NCBI GenBank assembly: GCA_965222125.1
Contig: CBDCTC010000006.1
Coordinates: forward strand, 310,001 to 374,000
DNA from: CAZENU01 sp965222125
GTDB lineage: Bacteria; Chloroflexota; Dehalococcoidia; Lucifugimonadales; CAZENU01
DNA: 64,000 nt
Direction: 5' to 3'
Shown: in pieces, positions 53,232-62,122 of the stretch
Position numbering within the stretch: position 1 is the first letter of the stretch
How the letters are laid out: every line of letters begins with the position of its first letter
Program-made: the position numbers and the translations under genes
Notes under the pieces: model-generated
What the model was told of the DNA's origin: nothing
Seen by the model: the letters and a program-made list of their open reading frames with translations, nothing else
The model's database searches: none

Positions 53232-53588
53232 ATGTCGTTACAACGGACGCTCTCCCGGATGAGAAATACAGCTAGTGAAGGCATTTCAGACCACGAGGGT
53301 CGACAGATCATTCTGACCGACGTTGCCGAGCAGCACATCCTGTCCGGGCATCCCGAAATTGTCGCGGTGGGGTCGCACAGAGTAATTGGGGAGACGCTGG
53401 CTGCACCCGATATCGTAGTAAGTTCTAACCGGGCGCTTCAGTACTTCCGCATGTATCCGGACACGCCGTTTGGCGGTAAGTATGTTAGGGTCGTGGTCAC
53501 GGAGGATGGTGGTGTGAAGTATGTCCGTACCGCGTTCATTACGGGCAGGGTCGTGAAGGGGGACACGATATGGGAAAGACAAACGTAA
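53232..53588 (+). CDS. PBECR-like putative toxin (RelE/EndoU-type nuclease fold)
   Basis: 118 residues; DVAEQHILSGHPEIVAVGSH, VVSSNRALQYFRMYPDTPFG, VRVVVTEDGGVKYVRTAFIT and GRVVKGDTIWERQT give the order (HI..HPE, then strands ending in GRVVKGDTIW) of the phage barnase/EndoU/ColicinE5/RelE-like group. It is partly overlapped by a DUF2283 gene, a frequent partner. Assigned by pattern, so a toxin role is an inference. Start ATG 53232 with GGGGGA upstream. Confidence 0.55.
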   Translation: MSLQRTLSRMRNTASEGISDHEGRQIILTDVAEQHILSGHPEIVAVGSHRVIGETLAAPDIVVSSNRALQYFRMYPDTPFGGKYVRVVVTEDGGVKYVRTAFITGRVVKGDTIWERQT

Positions 53589-53809
53589 GTGTGTCGTACG
53601 TTGCAGACATCGATACGCTTTTCGTTCATCTTGAGTCGGCGGCCGGGTACTACGACGCCATACTTGGTGATGACCGTGTGCAAGCAAGATACGACGAGGA
53701 TGGCAGAGTAATAGGGTTTATGGTCGAGGGCCTCAAGGAAGCCCAGGGCTGGCTGAGCTTTGAGTTGACTGATATCGCCGTCAAGGCGGAACGGGCGGCA
53801 ACCGGGTAA
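53570..53809 (+). CDS. DUF2283-domain protein, likely antitoxin
   Basis: 79 residues: VSVSYVADIDTLFVHLESAA, DRVQARYDEDGRVIGFMVEG and LKEAQGWLSFELTDIAVKAE match DUF2283, a small beta-rich family often beside RelE- or PBECR-type toxins. Its start lies 19 bases inside the previous gene, showing coupling. Confidence 0.7.
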   Translation: MGKTNVSVSYVADIDTLFVHLESAAGYYDAILGDDRVQARYDEDGRVIGFMVEGLKEAQGWLSFELTDIAVKAERAATG

Positions 53810-53816
53810 GGGTGCT

Positions 53817-54053
53817 ATGCCAGGTAGCCGCATAGGTCTAAAGAGCCTGATTGACGCTGGCCTTCTCGGACGTGATGAGGAACTGGAGTGCAGGCCTCGT
53901 AAGGGCGAGAGATACATGGGGAGTCTAGGTGCGGATGGAACCATCAGCTTCAACGGGCTGTTTCAGTTCCCGTCCCAATGGCCGAATCATGTGACCGGGT
54001 ACTCGACGCGTAATGGATGGACAGAAGTTTATGCGAGGGGACAGAGGGCTTGA
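53817..54053 (+). CDS. Small RAMA-like domain protein
   Basis: 78 residues: IGLKSLIDAGLLGRDEELEC followed by RPRKGERYMGSLGADGTISF and QFPSQWPNHVTGYSTRNGWT. The order (helix L.DLI.AGLL, strand pair with GxxxGxLxxDGxI, then a serine-rich helix and GW) is that of the RAMA domain, usually fused to methylases or restriction enzymes and here free-standing. Eight bases separate it from the DUF2283 gene. It overlaps the next small gene. Confidence 0.55.
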   Translation: MPGSRIGLKSLIDAGLLGRDEELECRPRKGERYMGSLGADGTISFNGLFQFPSQWPNHVTGYSTRNGWTEVYARGQRA

Positions 54054-54186
54054 TGCCTTCCGCAAGAAGTATGAGTACTGGGAAAGGGAGGCCGAGTCTG
54101 CGCGTGAATTCCTGAGGGCGAATGGACATTCGGACGCTGAGGTTACGGAAGTTCTGAAAATGGCGATCGAGAAGGAAAGAGCGTAG
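54013..54186 (+). CDS. Small helical protein, unknown (57 residues)
   Basis: ATG 54013 to TAG 54186: MDGQKFMRGDRGLDAFRKKY, YWEREAESAREFLRANGH and DAEVTEVLKMAIEKERA. It is charged and probably all helical. It overlaps the end of the RAMA-like gene by 41 bases, a spacing seen in coupled gene pairs, and begins with several acidic/basic residues. It may be part of the same addiction or defence cassette; I recognise no family. Confidence 0.45.
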   Translation: MDGQKFMRGDRGLDAFRKKYEYWEREAESAREFLRANGHSDAEVTEVLKMAIEKERA

Positions 54187-54416
54187 TCGAGTACATCGCC
54201 TTGTCACCCAAACAGGCCGCTGTTCTGCGTCGATGGCGTCGAAGCTGACGTAGCAAAAAGAAGACGAGATGCACAAGACGGAGGAAACAACCGTAGTTCG
54301 CCGACGGTGGCGGGTCCTGGCAGGGCTCGTTACGGCGGACTGCGGTGCTCTTAGGTAGTCCACCACACCGTCGTCCCAAACGGGCGATTCGGCCCAAGGC
54401 TACCTGGAGGAGAGAT
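54187..54416. other. Gap before leuA
   Basis: About 230 bases with no supported gene. A hairpin-like GGACTGCGG...TAGTCC at about 54337-54361 precedes the leuA binding site; no second T-box is visible. Confidence 0.4.
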
Positions 54417-55967
54417 ATGACCACGACCGACAAAGTGATGATCTTCGACACGACGCTGCGCGACGGCGAGCAGTCCGCGGGCATCGGGCTGACGACGGCC
54501 GAGAAGCTCGACATCGCCCGCCAGCTCGACCGTCTGCGCGTCGACGTCATCGAGGCCGGGTTCGCCGCCAGCTCGCCCGGCGACTTCGAGGCCGTCCGCA
54601 CCATCGCAGCCGAGATCCGCAGACCCATCATCGCGTCCCTCGCCCGGTGCATGCCGGAAGACATCGACGTCGCGTGGGACGCGATCAAGGACGCCGCGCG
54701 CCCGCGCATCCACACGTTCATCTCGAGCTCCGACGTCCACCTGATGGACCTGCTCCGCAAGAACCCCGAAGAGGTACTGGGCCAGGCGTTAGCCTCGGTC
54801 GAGCGGGCCAAGCGCTACTGCGACGACGTCGAGTTCTCGCCCATGGACGCCACGCGGACCGACCTCGGATACCTGTACCGGATGCTCGAGGCCTGCATCG
54901 ACGCGGGAGCGACGACGGTCAACATCCCGGACACGGTCGGCTACGCGCTGCCGTCGGAGTTCGCGGAGCGCATACGCCTCATCAGGCAGAACGTGCCCAA
55001 CATCGGCAGGGCCGTCATCAGCGTCCACTGTCACAACGACCTGGGCAACGCCGCTCCCAACAGCATCGCCGCGGTGATGGAGGGCGCGCGCCAGGTCGAA
55101 GGCTGCATCAACGGGCTTGGCGAGCGTGCCGGCAACGCCTCCCTCGAGGAGGTCATCATGACGATAGCGACGCGCGGCGCCGTCATGGGCGTGAGCACGA
55201 ATATCGACACCCGCCAGATATACCGGACGAGCCGGCTGGTCAGCGACATCACCGGCTTCCCGGTGCAGCCGAACAAGGCCATCGTCGGCGCGAACGCCTT
55301 CCGACACGCATCCGGCATCCACCAGGACGGCGTGCTGAAGGAGCGTACTACGTTCGAAATCATGGACCCGCAGTCGGTAGGCTTGCCCAGAAACTCCCTC
55401 GTGCTGGGCAAGCTCAGCGGCCGGGCCGGACTGAGGGCGCGTCTGGATGAGCTGGGATTCCAGCTGACCCGTGACCAGCTCGGCGAGGCGTTCGAAGCCT
55501 TCAAGGACCTGGCGGACCGCAAGCGCGAGGTCTCCGACGCCGACCTGGAGGCGCTGATGGCCGCCCAGCGGCGCGCAAGGTCCGAGCCCGACCTGTACAG
55601 CCTCGACCATGTCCAGGTTTCCTGCGGCGATCACGGTATTCCGACCGCCACCGTGACGATCACAGGCCCCGACGGGCGCTCCGTCACCGACGCGGCCACC
55701 GGCACCGGCCCGGTCGACGCCGTCTACCAGGCTATCAACCGGGTGATCGAGGTGCCCAACAGGCTGACGGAGTTCAGGGTCGACGCCGTGACCGAGGGCA
55801 TCGACGCGATAGGCGACGTGACCATCAGGATCGACCGCGACGGGCATTCGTACCTGGGGCGCGGCTCGGACACCGACATAATTGTGGCGAGCGCCAAGGC
55901 GTACATGAACGCGCTGAACAGGCTGCTCATCATCGAGCGCAGCCGGAAAGCGGCCGCGGTCACGTAA
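54417..55967 (+). CDS. leuA: 2-isopropylmalate synthase
   Basis: First committed step of leucine synthesis, joining acetyl-CoA and 2-oxoisovalerate. 516 residues. IFDTTLRDGEQSAGIGLTTA (catalytic Arg/Asp, metal), ISVHCHNDLGNAAPNSIAAV (metal histidines) and INGLGERAGNASLEEVIMTI are all present, and the C-terminal third is the leucine-binding regulatory domain ending AYMNALNRLLIIERS. ATG 54417 has GGAGGAG upstream, fixing the start against a longer open frame from 54345. Full length. Confidence 0.95.
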   Translation: MTTTDKVMIFDTTLRDGEQSAGIGLTTAEKLDIARQLDRLRVDVIEAGFAASSPGDFEAVRTIAAEIRRPIIASLARCMPEDIDVAWDAIKDAARPRIHTFISSSDVHLMDLLRKNPEEVLGQALASVERAKRYCDDVEFSPMDATRTDLGYLYRMLEACIDAGATTVNIPDTVGYALPSEFAERIRLIRQNVPNIGRAVISVHCHNDLGNAAPNSIAAVMEGARQVEGCINGLGERAGNASLEEVIMTIATRGAVMGVSTNIDTRQIYRTSRLVSDITGFPVQPNKAIVGANAFRHASGIHQDGVLKERTTFEIMDPQSVGLPRNSLVLGKLSGRAGLRARLDELGFQLTRDQLGEAFEAFKDLADRKREVSDADLEALMAAQRRARSEPDLYSLDHVQVSCGDHGIPTATVTITGPDGRSVTDAATGTGPVDAVYQAINRVIEVPNRLTEFRVDAVTEGIDAIGDVTIRIDRDGHSYLGRGSDTDIIVASAKAYMNALNRLLIIERSRKAAAVT

Positions 55968-56022
55968 CACGCACGACCGCCGTCTCCCACTCCCGCGTGA
56001 TCTCGCGTCACCGAGGACAGCT

Positions 56023-57426
56023 ATGACCGCTCGAACGATGTTCGACAAGATATGGGCCTCCCACGTCGTCCACGAGACGGAGGGGGAGCCCGCGATACTC
56101 TACGTCGACCTTCACCTGGTCCACGAGGTCACGTCGCCCCAGGCGTTCGACGGCCTGCGCATGGCGGGGCGCGCGGTCCGGCGCACAGACCTGACCGTCG
56201 CGACCGCCGACCACAACACGCCGACGTGGGACCGCTCGCTTCCGATCACGGACGAGATCGCCAGGAAGCAGCTCGACGCCCTCTCTGTGAACTGTGCCGA
56301 GTTCGGCATAGAGCTATACGACATCAACAGCCCGCGCCAGGGGATCGTCCACGTCATTGCGCCCGAGCAGGGCTTCACGCAGCCGGGCATGACGATAGTG
56401 TGCGGGGACAGCCACACGTCGACGCACGGCGCCTTCGGGTCATTCGCCCTGGGCATCGGCACCTCCGAGGTCGAGCACGTGCTGGCGACCCAGACGCTCA
56501 GGCAGGTCAAGCCCAAGACGATGGAGATCAACGTCGACGGCCCGCTGCCCTACGGGGTAACCGCCAAAGACCTGGTCCTCTCCATCATCGGGCGGATCGG
56601 CGTCGACGGCGCCGCGGGCTACGTCATCGAGTACACCGGCGAGGCGTTCCGCTCGCTCTCGATGGAGGGCCGCATGACGGTCTGCAACATGTCGATTGAG
56701 GGCGGTGGCCGCGCCGGCATGGTCGCACCCGACGAGAAGACCTTCGAGTATGTCCGGGGCAGGCCCAGGGCGCCTCGGGGCGAAGACTTCGAGGGCGCCG
56801 TGGAGCGCTGGAAGACCCTGCCCACGGACCCCGGGGCGCGGTTCGACCGGCGAGTGGAGATACCGGCCTCGGAGCTCGCGCCGATGGTCTCGTGGGGCAC
56901 GAACCCGGGCATGGTGACGCCCGTCACCGGGAGGGTCCCCGATCCGGCGTCCTTCGAGGACGACGGCGACCGCGAGTCGGCGGAACGCGCTCTTCAGTAC
57001 ATGGACCTGGAACCGGACACGCCGATAGAGGGGATCGGCATCGACCGGGTCTTCCTCGGGTCGTGCACCAACGCCAGGATCGAAGACCTGAGGGCCGCCG
57101 CGGAGGTCGCACGGGGCCGCCAGGTCAGCGACGGCGTCTACGCGATGGTCGTCCCCGGTTCCAACGCGGTAAAGCGGCAGGCCGAAGCCGAGGGGCTGGA
57201 CGCCATATTCAAGGACGCCGGGTTCGACTGGCGGGAGGCCGGATGCTCGATGTGCCTCGGCATGAACCCGGACATCCTGCAGCCCGGCGAGCGCTGCGCC
57301 TCGACGTCGAACCGCAACTTCGAGGGGCGCCAGGGCAAGGGCGGCCGCACCCACCTCGTAAGCCCCCAGATGGCCGCCGCGGCGGCCATAGCCGGCCACT
57401 TCGTGGACATCAGAGATCTGAAGTAG
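56023..57426 (+). CDS. leuC: 3-isopropylmalate dehydratase, large subunit
   Basis: Aconitase-family Fe4S4 subunit of isopropylmalate isomerase. 467 residues. TMFDKIWASHVVHETEG start, ATADHNTPTWDRSL, IVCGDSHTSTHGAFGSFALG, VFLGSCTNARIEDLRAAAEV with the first cluster cysteine, and AGCSMCLGMNPDILQPGERC with the CxxC pair; SNRNFEGRQGKGGRTHLVSP follows. It starts 55 bases after leuA. Its partner leuD is separated from it by the second cassette. Confidence 0.95.
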   Translation: MTARTMFDKIWASHVVHETEGEPAILYVDLHLVHEVTSPQAFDGLRMAGRAVRRTDLTVATADHNTPTWDRSLPITDEIARKQLDALSVNCAEFGIELYDINSPRQGIVHVIAPEQGFTQPGMTIVCGDSHTSTHGAFGSFALGIGTSEVEHVLATQTLRQVKPKTMEINVDGPLPYGVTAKDLVLSIIGRIGVDGAAGYVIEYTGEAFRSLSMEGRMTVCNMSIEGGGRAGMVAPDEKTFEYVRGRPRAPRGEDFEGAVERWKTLPTDPGARFDRRVEIPASELAPMVSWGTNPGMVTPVTGRVPDPASFEDDGDRESAERALQYMDLEPDTPIEGIGIDRVFLGSCTNARIEDLRAAAEVARGRQVSDGVYAMVVPGSNAVKRQAEAEGLDAIFKDAGFDWREAGCSMCLGMNPDILQPGERCASTSNRNFEGRQGKGGRTHLVSPQMAAAAAIAGHFVDIRDLK

Positions 57427-57435
57427 CCGAGAGCG

Positions 57436-57771
57436 ATGGTAAACTCCAACATGGACAAGACGGCAACGGATCTGCCGCCGAAGGCGGCAGGGTACGCCCG
57501 CATTCTCCGAGAGCACATGCCCGATCTGGAGCGGGACTACGGCGTGGCGTCACTAGCCCTGTTCGGGTCCTACGTCCGCGGCGAAGAGCAGCAGGGAAGC
57601 GACCTCGACGTGCTTGTGGACTTCAACCGGCCCATTGGCATGTTCGGGTTCGTCGAGCTGGGCGATCGACTCTCGTCACTCGTTGGCAAGACCGTGGACC
57701 TGACGACTGTGCGAAGCGCGTCCGAGCATCGAAGTGGCAGGAGACTGTTGCGGGAAGCCGTCCCGGTATGA
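57436..57771 (+). CDS. mntA: MntA-like minimal nucleotidyltransferase antitoxin
   Basis: 111 residues with the nucleotidyltransferase signature ALFGSYVRGEEQQGSDLDVL (GSxxRGx..SDxD), followed by VELGDRLSSLVGKTVDLTTV. In HEPN-MNT modules this enzyme inactivates the HEPN toxin by adding AMP groups. Ten bases after leuC; stop overlaps the HEPN gene by four bases. Confidence 0.87.
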   Translation: MVNSNMDKTATDLPPKAAGYARILREHMPDLERDYGVASLALFGSYVRGEEQQGSDLDVLVDFNRPIGMFGFVELGDRLSSLVGKTVDLTTVRSASEHRSGRRLLREAVPV

Positions 57772-58157
57772 CCCGATCTACGGTTGAATTCCTACAGGAC
57801 ATCGTCGATTTGATGGAAAATGCCCTATCCTTTGTCGAGGGTGTCGACAGGCAGGACTTCGCTTCCGATCTGAAGACCAGGGCCGCCGCTGAACGAGCCA
57901 TTGAGATCATTGGAGAGGCATCGAAGAATATCCCTGACGATGTACGTAGTTGGTTCCCTGACGTTCCGTGGCAACAGATGACAGGAATGCGCGATAGAGT
58001 AGCGCACGCGTATTTCGGGGTAGACTACGACATCTTGTGGGACACTGTTACGGAAGCGATCCCTGCGTTGCTGCCGGAAATGCAGAGGGTGATTCAGACC
58101 ACGTTGGGGGAACAGGCGGGAGAATGCCGCCCCCGATCGACTGGTGCTAACGGATGA
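57768..58157 (+). CDS. hepT: HEPN-domain (DUF86, HepT-like) RNase toxin
   Basis: 129 residues. Helical HEPN domain with the RNase motif MRDRVAHAYFGVDYDILWDT (R-x4-H) and RAAAERAIEIIGEASKNIPD. Family members cut tRNA or mRNA and are silenced by MntA. ATG 57768 within the MntA stop region. The last 15 residues (ECRPRSTGANG) look like a tail past the domain. Intact. Confidence 0.87.
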   Translation: MTRSTVEFLQDIVDLMENALSFVEGVDRQDFASDLKTRAAAERAIEIIGEASKNIPDDVRSWFPDVPWQQMTGMRDRVAHAYFGVDYDILWDTVTEAIPALLPEMQRVIQTTLGEQAGECRPRSTGANG

Positions 58158-58393
58158 GCAATTCGATGGACTGTGTAATTTGCAAGCATGGCGAAACAGC
58201 ACCGGGCGCCGCAAGAGTCACCTTGACCCGTGACGACACGACACTCGTGGTGAAAGATGTCCCGGCTCTCGTCTGCGACAATTGCGGCGAAGAATGCGTG
58301 GACTCGGAAATCACGGAACGCCTCCTAAAGACGGCTGACGAGGCCGTGAAGGCGGGCGTGCAGGTCGACGTTCGAGACTATGTCCCCGCCTAG
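58154..58393 (+). CDS. YgiT/MqsA-type zinc-finger antitoxin
   Basis: 79 residues with two CxxC pairs (MDCVICKHGETAPGAARVTL and ALVCDNCGEECVDSEITERL), the N-terminal zinc fold of MqsA-type antitoxins; the C-terminal DNA-binding half is lacking. Its usual toxin partner is not adjacent, so it may be an orphan or have joined the HEPN-MNT module. It overlaps the HEPN gene by four bases. Confidence 0.75.
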   Translation: MSNSMDCVICKHGETAPGAARVTLTRDDTTLVVKDVPALVCDNCGEECVDSEITERLLKTADEAVKAGVQVDVRDYVPA

Positions 58394-58406
58394 CGAGACA
58401 ATCGAC

Positions 58407-58493
58407 ATGGAGCTTTTGCATCAAAAGGCACCGGAGTATGTCCACATCCTGCGAGAGCAATTGACGCGCTCCGACGAGCAGCACCGAGGTTAG
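58407..58493 (+). pseudogene. Short remnant resembling an MntA N terminus
   Basis: A 28-codon frame, MELLHQKAPEYVHILREQLT followed by RSDEQHRG. The KAPEYVHILREQL part resembles KAAGYARILREHM of the MntA gene 900 bases upstream, so it may be the start of a second nucleotidyltransferase gene of which the rest is lost. Confidence 0.35.
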
Positions 58494-58496
58494 GAC

Positions 58497-59105
58497 ATGC
58501 AGCCTTTCACACAGTTGACAGGTATCGTCGCGCCGCTGGATAGGGTGAACGTCGACACCGACCAGATCATCCCCAAGCAGTTCTTGAAGCGCGTCGAACG
58601 GACCGGGTTCGGCCAGTTCCTGTTCTTCGACTGGCGCTTCCTCGAGGACGGCTCGCCCAACGCCGACTTCGTGCTCAACCGGCCCGGGTACGCGGGCGCG
58701 TCCATCCTGGTGGCGGGCCGGAACTTCGGCTCCGGATCGTCGAGGGAGCACGCCCCGTGGGCGCTGCTGGACTACGGCTTCCGGTGCGTCATCGCCCCCA
58801 GCTTCGCCGACATCTTCTACAGCAACTGCTTCCTGAACGGCATTCTCCCAGTGACGCTTTCGGAGGAGGCCGTCGCGCGGCTGATCGCGAACGCCCAGGA
58901 GCGCCCGGGCTACGACGTGACTGTCGACCTGGACGCCGGGCGCATCTGGGACAGTACGGGCGGCTTGGACGAGAGTTTCCAGATCGACCCATTCCGCCGG
59001 TACTCTCTGATGAACGGCCTCGACGAGATCGGCCTCACCCTCCAGCACGAGGACGCGATCACGGCCTACGAGTCCCGTAGGCGCCCGGCCCTGCCCCACA
59101 CGTAA
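58497..59105 (+). CDS. leuD: 3-isopropylmalate dehydratase, small subunit
   Basis: Completes isopropylmalate isomerase with LeuC. 202 residues: TGIVAPLDRVNVDTDQIIPK, ILVAGRNFGSGSSREHAPWA (swivel domain signature) and CVIAPSFADIFYSNCFLNGI. ATG 58497 lies four bases after a short remnant. Full length. leuB, ilvD and ilvE are not in the window. Confidence 0.95.
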   Translation: MQPFTQLTGIVAPLDRVNVDTDQIIPKQFLKRVERTGFGQFLFFDWRFLEDGSPNADFVLNRPGYAGASILVAGRNFGSGSSREHAPWALLDYGFRCVIAPSFADIFYSNCFLNGILPVTLSEEAVARLIANAQERPGYDVTVDLDAGRIWDSTGGLDESFQIDPFRRYSLMNGLDEIGLTLQHEDAITAYESRRRPALPHT

Positions 59106-59275
59106 GCCGGCCGTCTTATCGGATACACTTGCTTGGCGGGCGTCCCTGGAGAGTCGGAGCTGGGCACGGCTTCACTGGCGGGAAGCGTCAAAGTTACTGG
59201 ACGGCAATCGGCTGCGCCCGTTAGGCGAAGTGTGGCGCGAGCAGGTGTCAACGACTGGAGCACACACCGTTGGGT

Positions 59276-60050
59276 ATGTACGACGCCGACTACACGAGGA
59301 CGTTCTACGATGCGTAGGGGGACATTGAGTGGTCCAGGCTCGAAGCCACCGCATACGGTCGCCTGCGGGGCATCATCCACACCGACTTGATCAGACGCTG
59401 CGTAAGCCCAGGCACGCGAGCCCTCGATGCCGGCTGCGGCCCAGGGAGATTCAGCATCGCCGTCGCCCAGCTGGGGGCGACGGTTACAGCACTGGACCTA
59501 TCCGAACATCAACTGCAACTCGCCAAGGAGCGACTCGGCGAAGCGGGAGTGTTGGAGAGGGTCGATGGGTTCGTGTCCGCGGATATCGCGGACCTGTCGA
59601 TGTTCACGGATCGCCATTTCGACGTCGTGATCTGCTATGGCGGAGGCGCTATCGTACGTATGCGACCAGAGGCATAGGGCGGCTGCTGAGCTCGTGCGGG
59701 TCGTTCGGCCCGAAGGCGTCATCCTGACGAGTGTAATGAGCTTGAACGGTGCGGCCGTTGACCTGGTTCGCCGTCCAACCATGTCTGTTCTCAAGAACCC
59801 GGAAGGTGAGCATGTATGGAGTGTTCTCCAAGATGGCGATCTCGCCGGATTCCCATCACCACAGGTGAATATGCAACACTCGCCGATGCACATGTTTACG
59901 AGCGACGAGCTACGCGGCCCTGCTGCCCGGCTGCCGGGTGTTGGAGCTGGCCGGCAGCAATGTGACGACCTTCGAGGGCTCGACGACCATTGATGACGTG
60001 CTCGGTGATCCGCAGGCATGGCCTACGGCTGTCAGACTTGAACGTGAGCT
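59276..60050 (+). pseudogene. Class I SAM methyltransferase, three lesions
   Basis: ATG 59276 reads MYDADYTRTFYDA, then an in-frame TAG (59315-59317), then GDIEWSRLEATAYGRLRGII and the motif I LDAGCGPGRFSIAVAQLGA. An extra G near 59643 shifts to the frame reading ALSYVCDQRHRAAAELVRVV, and a further extra G near 59915 shifts back to ALLPGCRVLELAGSN. The family and order are clear and the protein would have had about 255 residues. Not functional. 59106-59275 holds nothing else. Confidence 0.75.
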
Positions 60051-60122
60051 GAAGGGGGGGTCTGGGCTCCGTAGACAGCGGCAGCCACATCATCATGGCC
60101 GCCCAACGGCTCTGATGGCGGC

Positions 60123-61973
60123 TTACTCGGTCTCGGTCAGGTGGCTTCCGCGGGCTTCGACCAGCGCCTCCGGCGCGTCCTGAGGGTCGGGCCGGGGTCT
60201 GCCGCGCCGCGCGATGCGTCGGACGCCGGTGGCCACCAGGCCCTGCAGCGAGTTCACCTCGCGGGTGATCGCCGCCCTGAAGTGGGAGCTGTACTCGCCC
60301 ATCTTGCGGAACTTCCTGTAGCGCTCGGACAGCAGCCGCCGCGTGGAGACCGTCTGGAGCTGCGCGAGCTCCTGCAGCAAGACCCGGCGCAGCTGTCGAG
60401 CGGCCTCGTCTGGGTTCCTGTGCGCCCCGCCCGGCGGCTCCTGGACGACCACGTCGACTATGCCCATCTCCCGGCAGTCCTGCGCGGTCAGCTTCAGGGA
60501 CGCGGCCACCTCCTCGGCCCGGTCCTGGTCCTGGTAGATCAGGCCTGCCGCGTCTTCCGGCGAGATCACGCTGTATATGGCGTTCTCCATGATCAGCACG
60601 CGGTTGGCGACTCCCAGCGCGAGGGCGCCCTCGCTTCCACCCTCCCCAATGACGACCGCGATCGACGGGGCTTGCAGTGCGGCCATCTCGGACATCGTCT
60701 GGGCTATCGAGTTGCCAAGACCTCGCTCCTCCGCGTCGAGGCTCTGGAAGGGTCCCGGCGTGTCTATCAGCGTCAGCAGCGGCAGGTGGAACTTGGACGC
60801 CAGGCGGATCGCCCGCTGGGCCTTCCGGAAGCCCTCCGGAGACGTCCTGCCGTCGTTTCGATCCAGCGCCTCGCCGGCCCGGCCCCGCTCCTGGCCCACG
60901 ACCACGACGGTCTGGCCTCCGAGGTGGCCGAGCCCGACCACGACCGCCGGGTCGTCGCCGTGGGCGCGGTCTCCGTGCAGCTCGACGAAGTTGGTGACGA
61001 CGCGCCCGATGTAGTCGAGGGCGGTGGGCCGCGACTCGTGCCTCGCGAGCTGGACGGAGTGCCATGCCTCCGGCCGCGGAGGCTCCGCCTCGGTCACCGC
61101 GCGCTTCCTACGCGTCGTGATCCGGTACTGGGCGCCGAGCAGGTCCAGCAGTACGGCCAGCAGGTCCCGCAGGTTGTCCCGGTCCACGACGCCGTCTATC
61201 ATTCCGTGCGACAGGTGCGACTCGGAGGTGTGGGAGCCGCCGGGAAGTGGCTCGTCGCTGGACTCCCGGATCGTCCGCATCGGGGCCAAACCCACGATCG
61301 CTCCCGGCTCGGCCAGGATGATGTCGGCAAGATTAGCGAAGCTGGCGTACGCCTGTCCCGTCGCCGGGTTGGATAGCACGGATATGAACGGGAGGCCCTT
61401 GTCGTAGAGGCGATTCGTGGCGAAGCTGGTCTTCGCCATCTGCATCAGCGACAGGACACCCTCCTGTATCCGGGCGCCGCCGCTGGTGACTACCGCCACG
61501 ACCGGCAGTCGGCGTTTCGCCGCGTGCTCCATCGCGAGCGCGAGCTTCTCTCCCACGACGCAGCCCATGCTGCCGCCCATGAACCCGAAGTCCATCACCA
61601 CCAGCACAGTCGGCGTGCCTCCGATGGAGCACGTGCCGGTCACGACCGCCTCGGTGAGGCCCGTGCGCCGCTGGTCGCGCAACACCTTCTGTCGGTATGG
61701 GACGCGCGACGAGAAGGAGAGGGGATCGATGGAAGTCACCGACCGGTTGGTTTCCCTGAAGGTGCCTGCGTCGACGAGGCTGTCGATCCGCTCGCGCGCC
61801 GTCATGCTGTAGTGGAACCGGCACGTCGGGCAGACGCGGTAGCGCGTGTACAGGTCCGAGCCGACGAGACCGGCGCCGCACACGATGCAGGTATCGCGAC
61901 TGATCGTCCTGGGCGGCTCTCTGTCGCCCCTGCGGACGACCGAGCCGATCAGGCCAGCTAGATTTCGAACCAC
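60123..61973 (-). CDS. accDA: Fused acetyl-CoA carboxylase carboxyltransferase (beta-alpha)
   Basis: Transfers the carboxyl group from biotin to acetyl-CoA for fatty acid synthesis. 616 residues, joining AccD (about 1-290) and AccA (about 300-570). AccD shows the zinc motif CIVCG...CPTC (about 29-51) and MGGSMGCVVGEKLALAMEHA; AccA shows LTLIDTPGPFQSLDAEERGL and AVVIGEGGSEGALALGVANR. Fused forms are known in some Chloroflexota and Actinomycetota. A basic tail (VRRIARRGRPRPDPQDAPEA) follows the usual end. Start ATG at 61973. Confidence 0.93.
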   Translation of the reverse strand: MVRNLAGLIGSVVRRGDREPPRTISRDTCIVCGAGLVGSDLYTRYRVCPTCRFHYSMTARERIDSLVDAGTFRETNRSVTSIDPLSFSSRVPYRQKVLRDQRRTGLTEAVVTGTCSIGGTPTVLVVMDFGFMGGSMGCVVGEKLALAMEHAAKRRLPVVAVVTSGGARIQEGVLSLMQMAKTSFATNRLYDKGLPFISVLSNPATGQAYASFANLADIILAEPGAIVGLAPMRTIRESSDEPLPGGSHTSESHLSHGMIDGVVDRDNLRDLLAVLLDLLGAQYRITTRRKRAVTEAEPPRPEAWHSVQLARHESRPTALDYIGRVVTNFVELHGDRAHGDDPAVVVGLGHLGGQTVVVVGQERGRAGEALDRNDGRTSPEGFRKAQRAIRLASKFHLPLLTLIDTPGPFQSLDAEERGLGNSIAQTMSEMAALQAPSIAVVIGEGGSEGALALGVANRVLIMENAIYSVISPEDAAGLIYQDQDRAEEVAASLKLTAQDCREMGIVDVVVQEPPGGAHRNPDEAARQLRRVLLQELAQLQTVSTRRLLSERYRKFRKMGEYSSHFRAAITREVNSLQGLVATGVRRIARRGRPRPDPQDAPEALVEARGSHLTETE

Positions 61974-62122
61974 CGGAGCGCTCCACCGTACGAGGGCTGT
62001 GTCCCGGAGCCGAGCGGCACGGGACCGGGCGGGCGCACCCGTCGTGGCGGGCTTGGGCGAGTCGGTCCGAAACGCCCGCTGAGTGAAGCGCAGAAGCTGG
62101 ACGGGGCCCGGAGCCGGAGTCG

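Noticed and set aside
54187..54416. A second T-box before leuA
   Set aside because: No GGGTGG-type T-box sequence or terminator with T run is seen.
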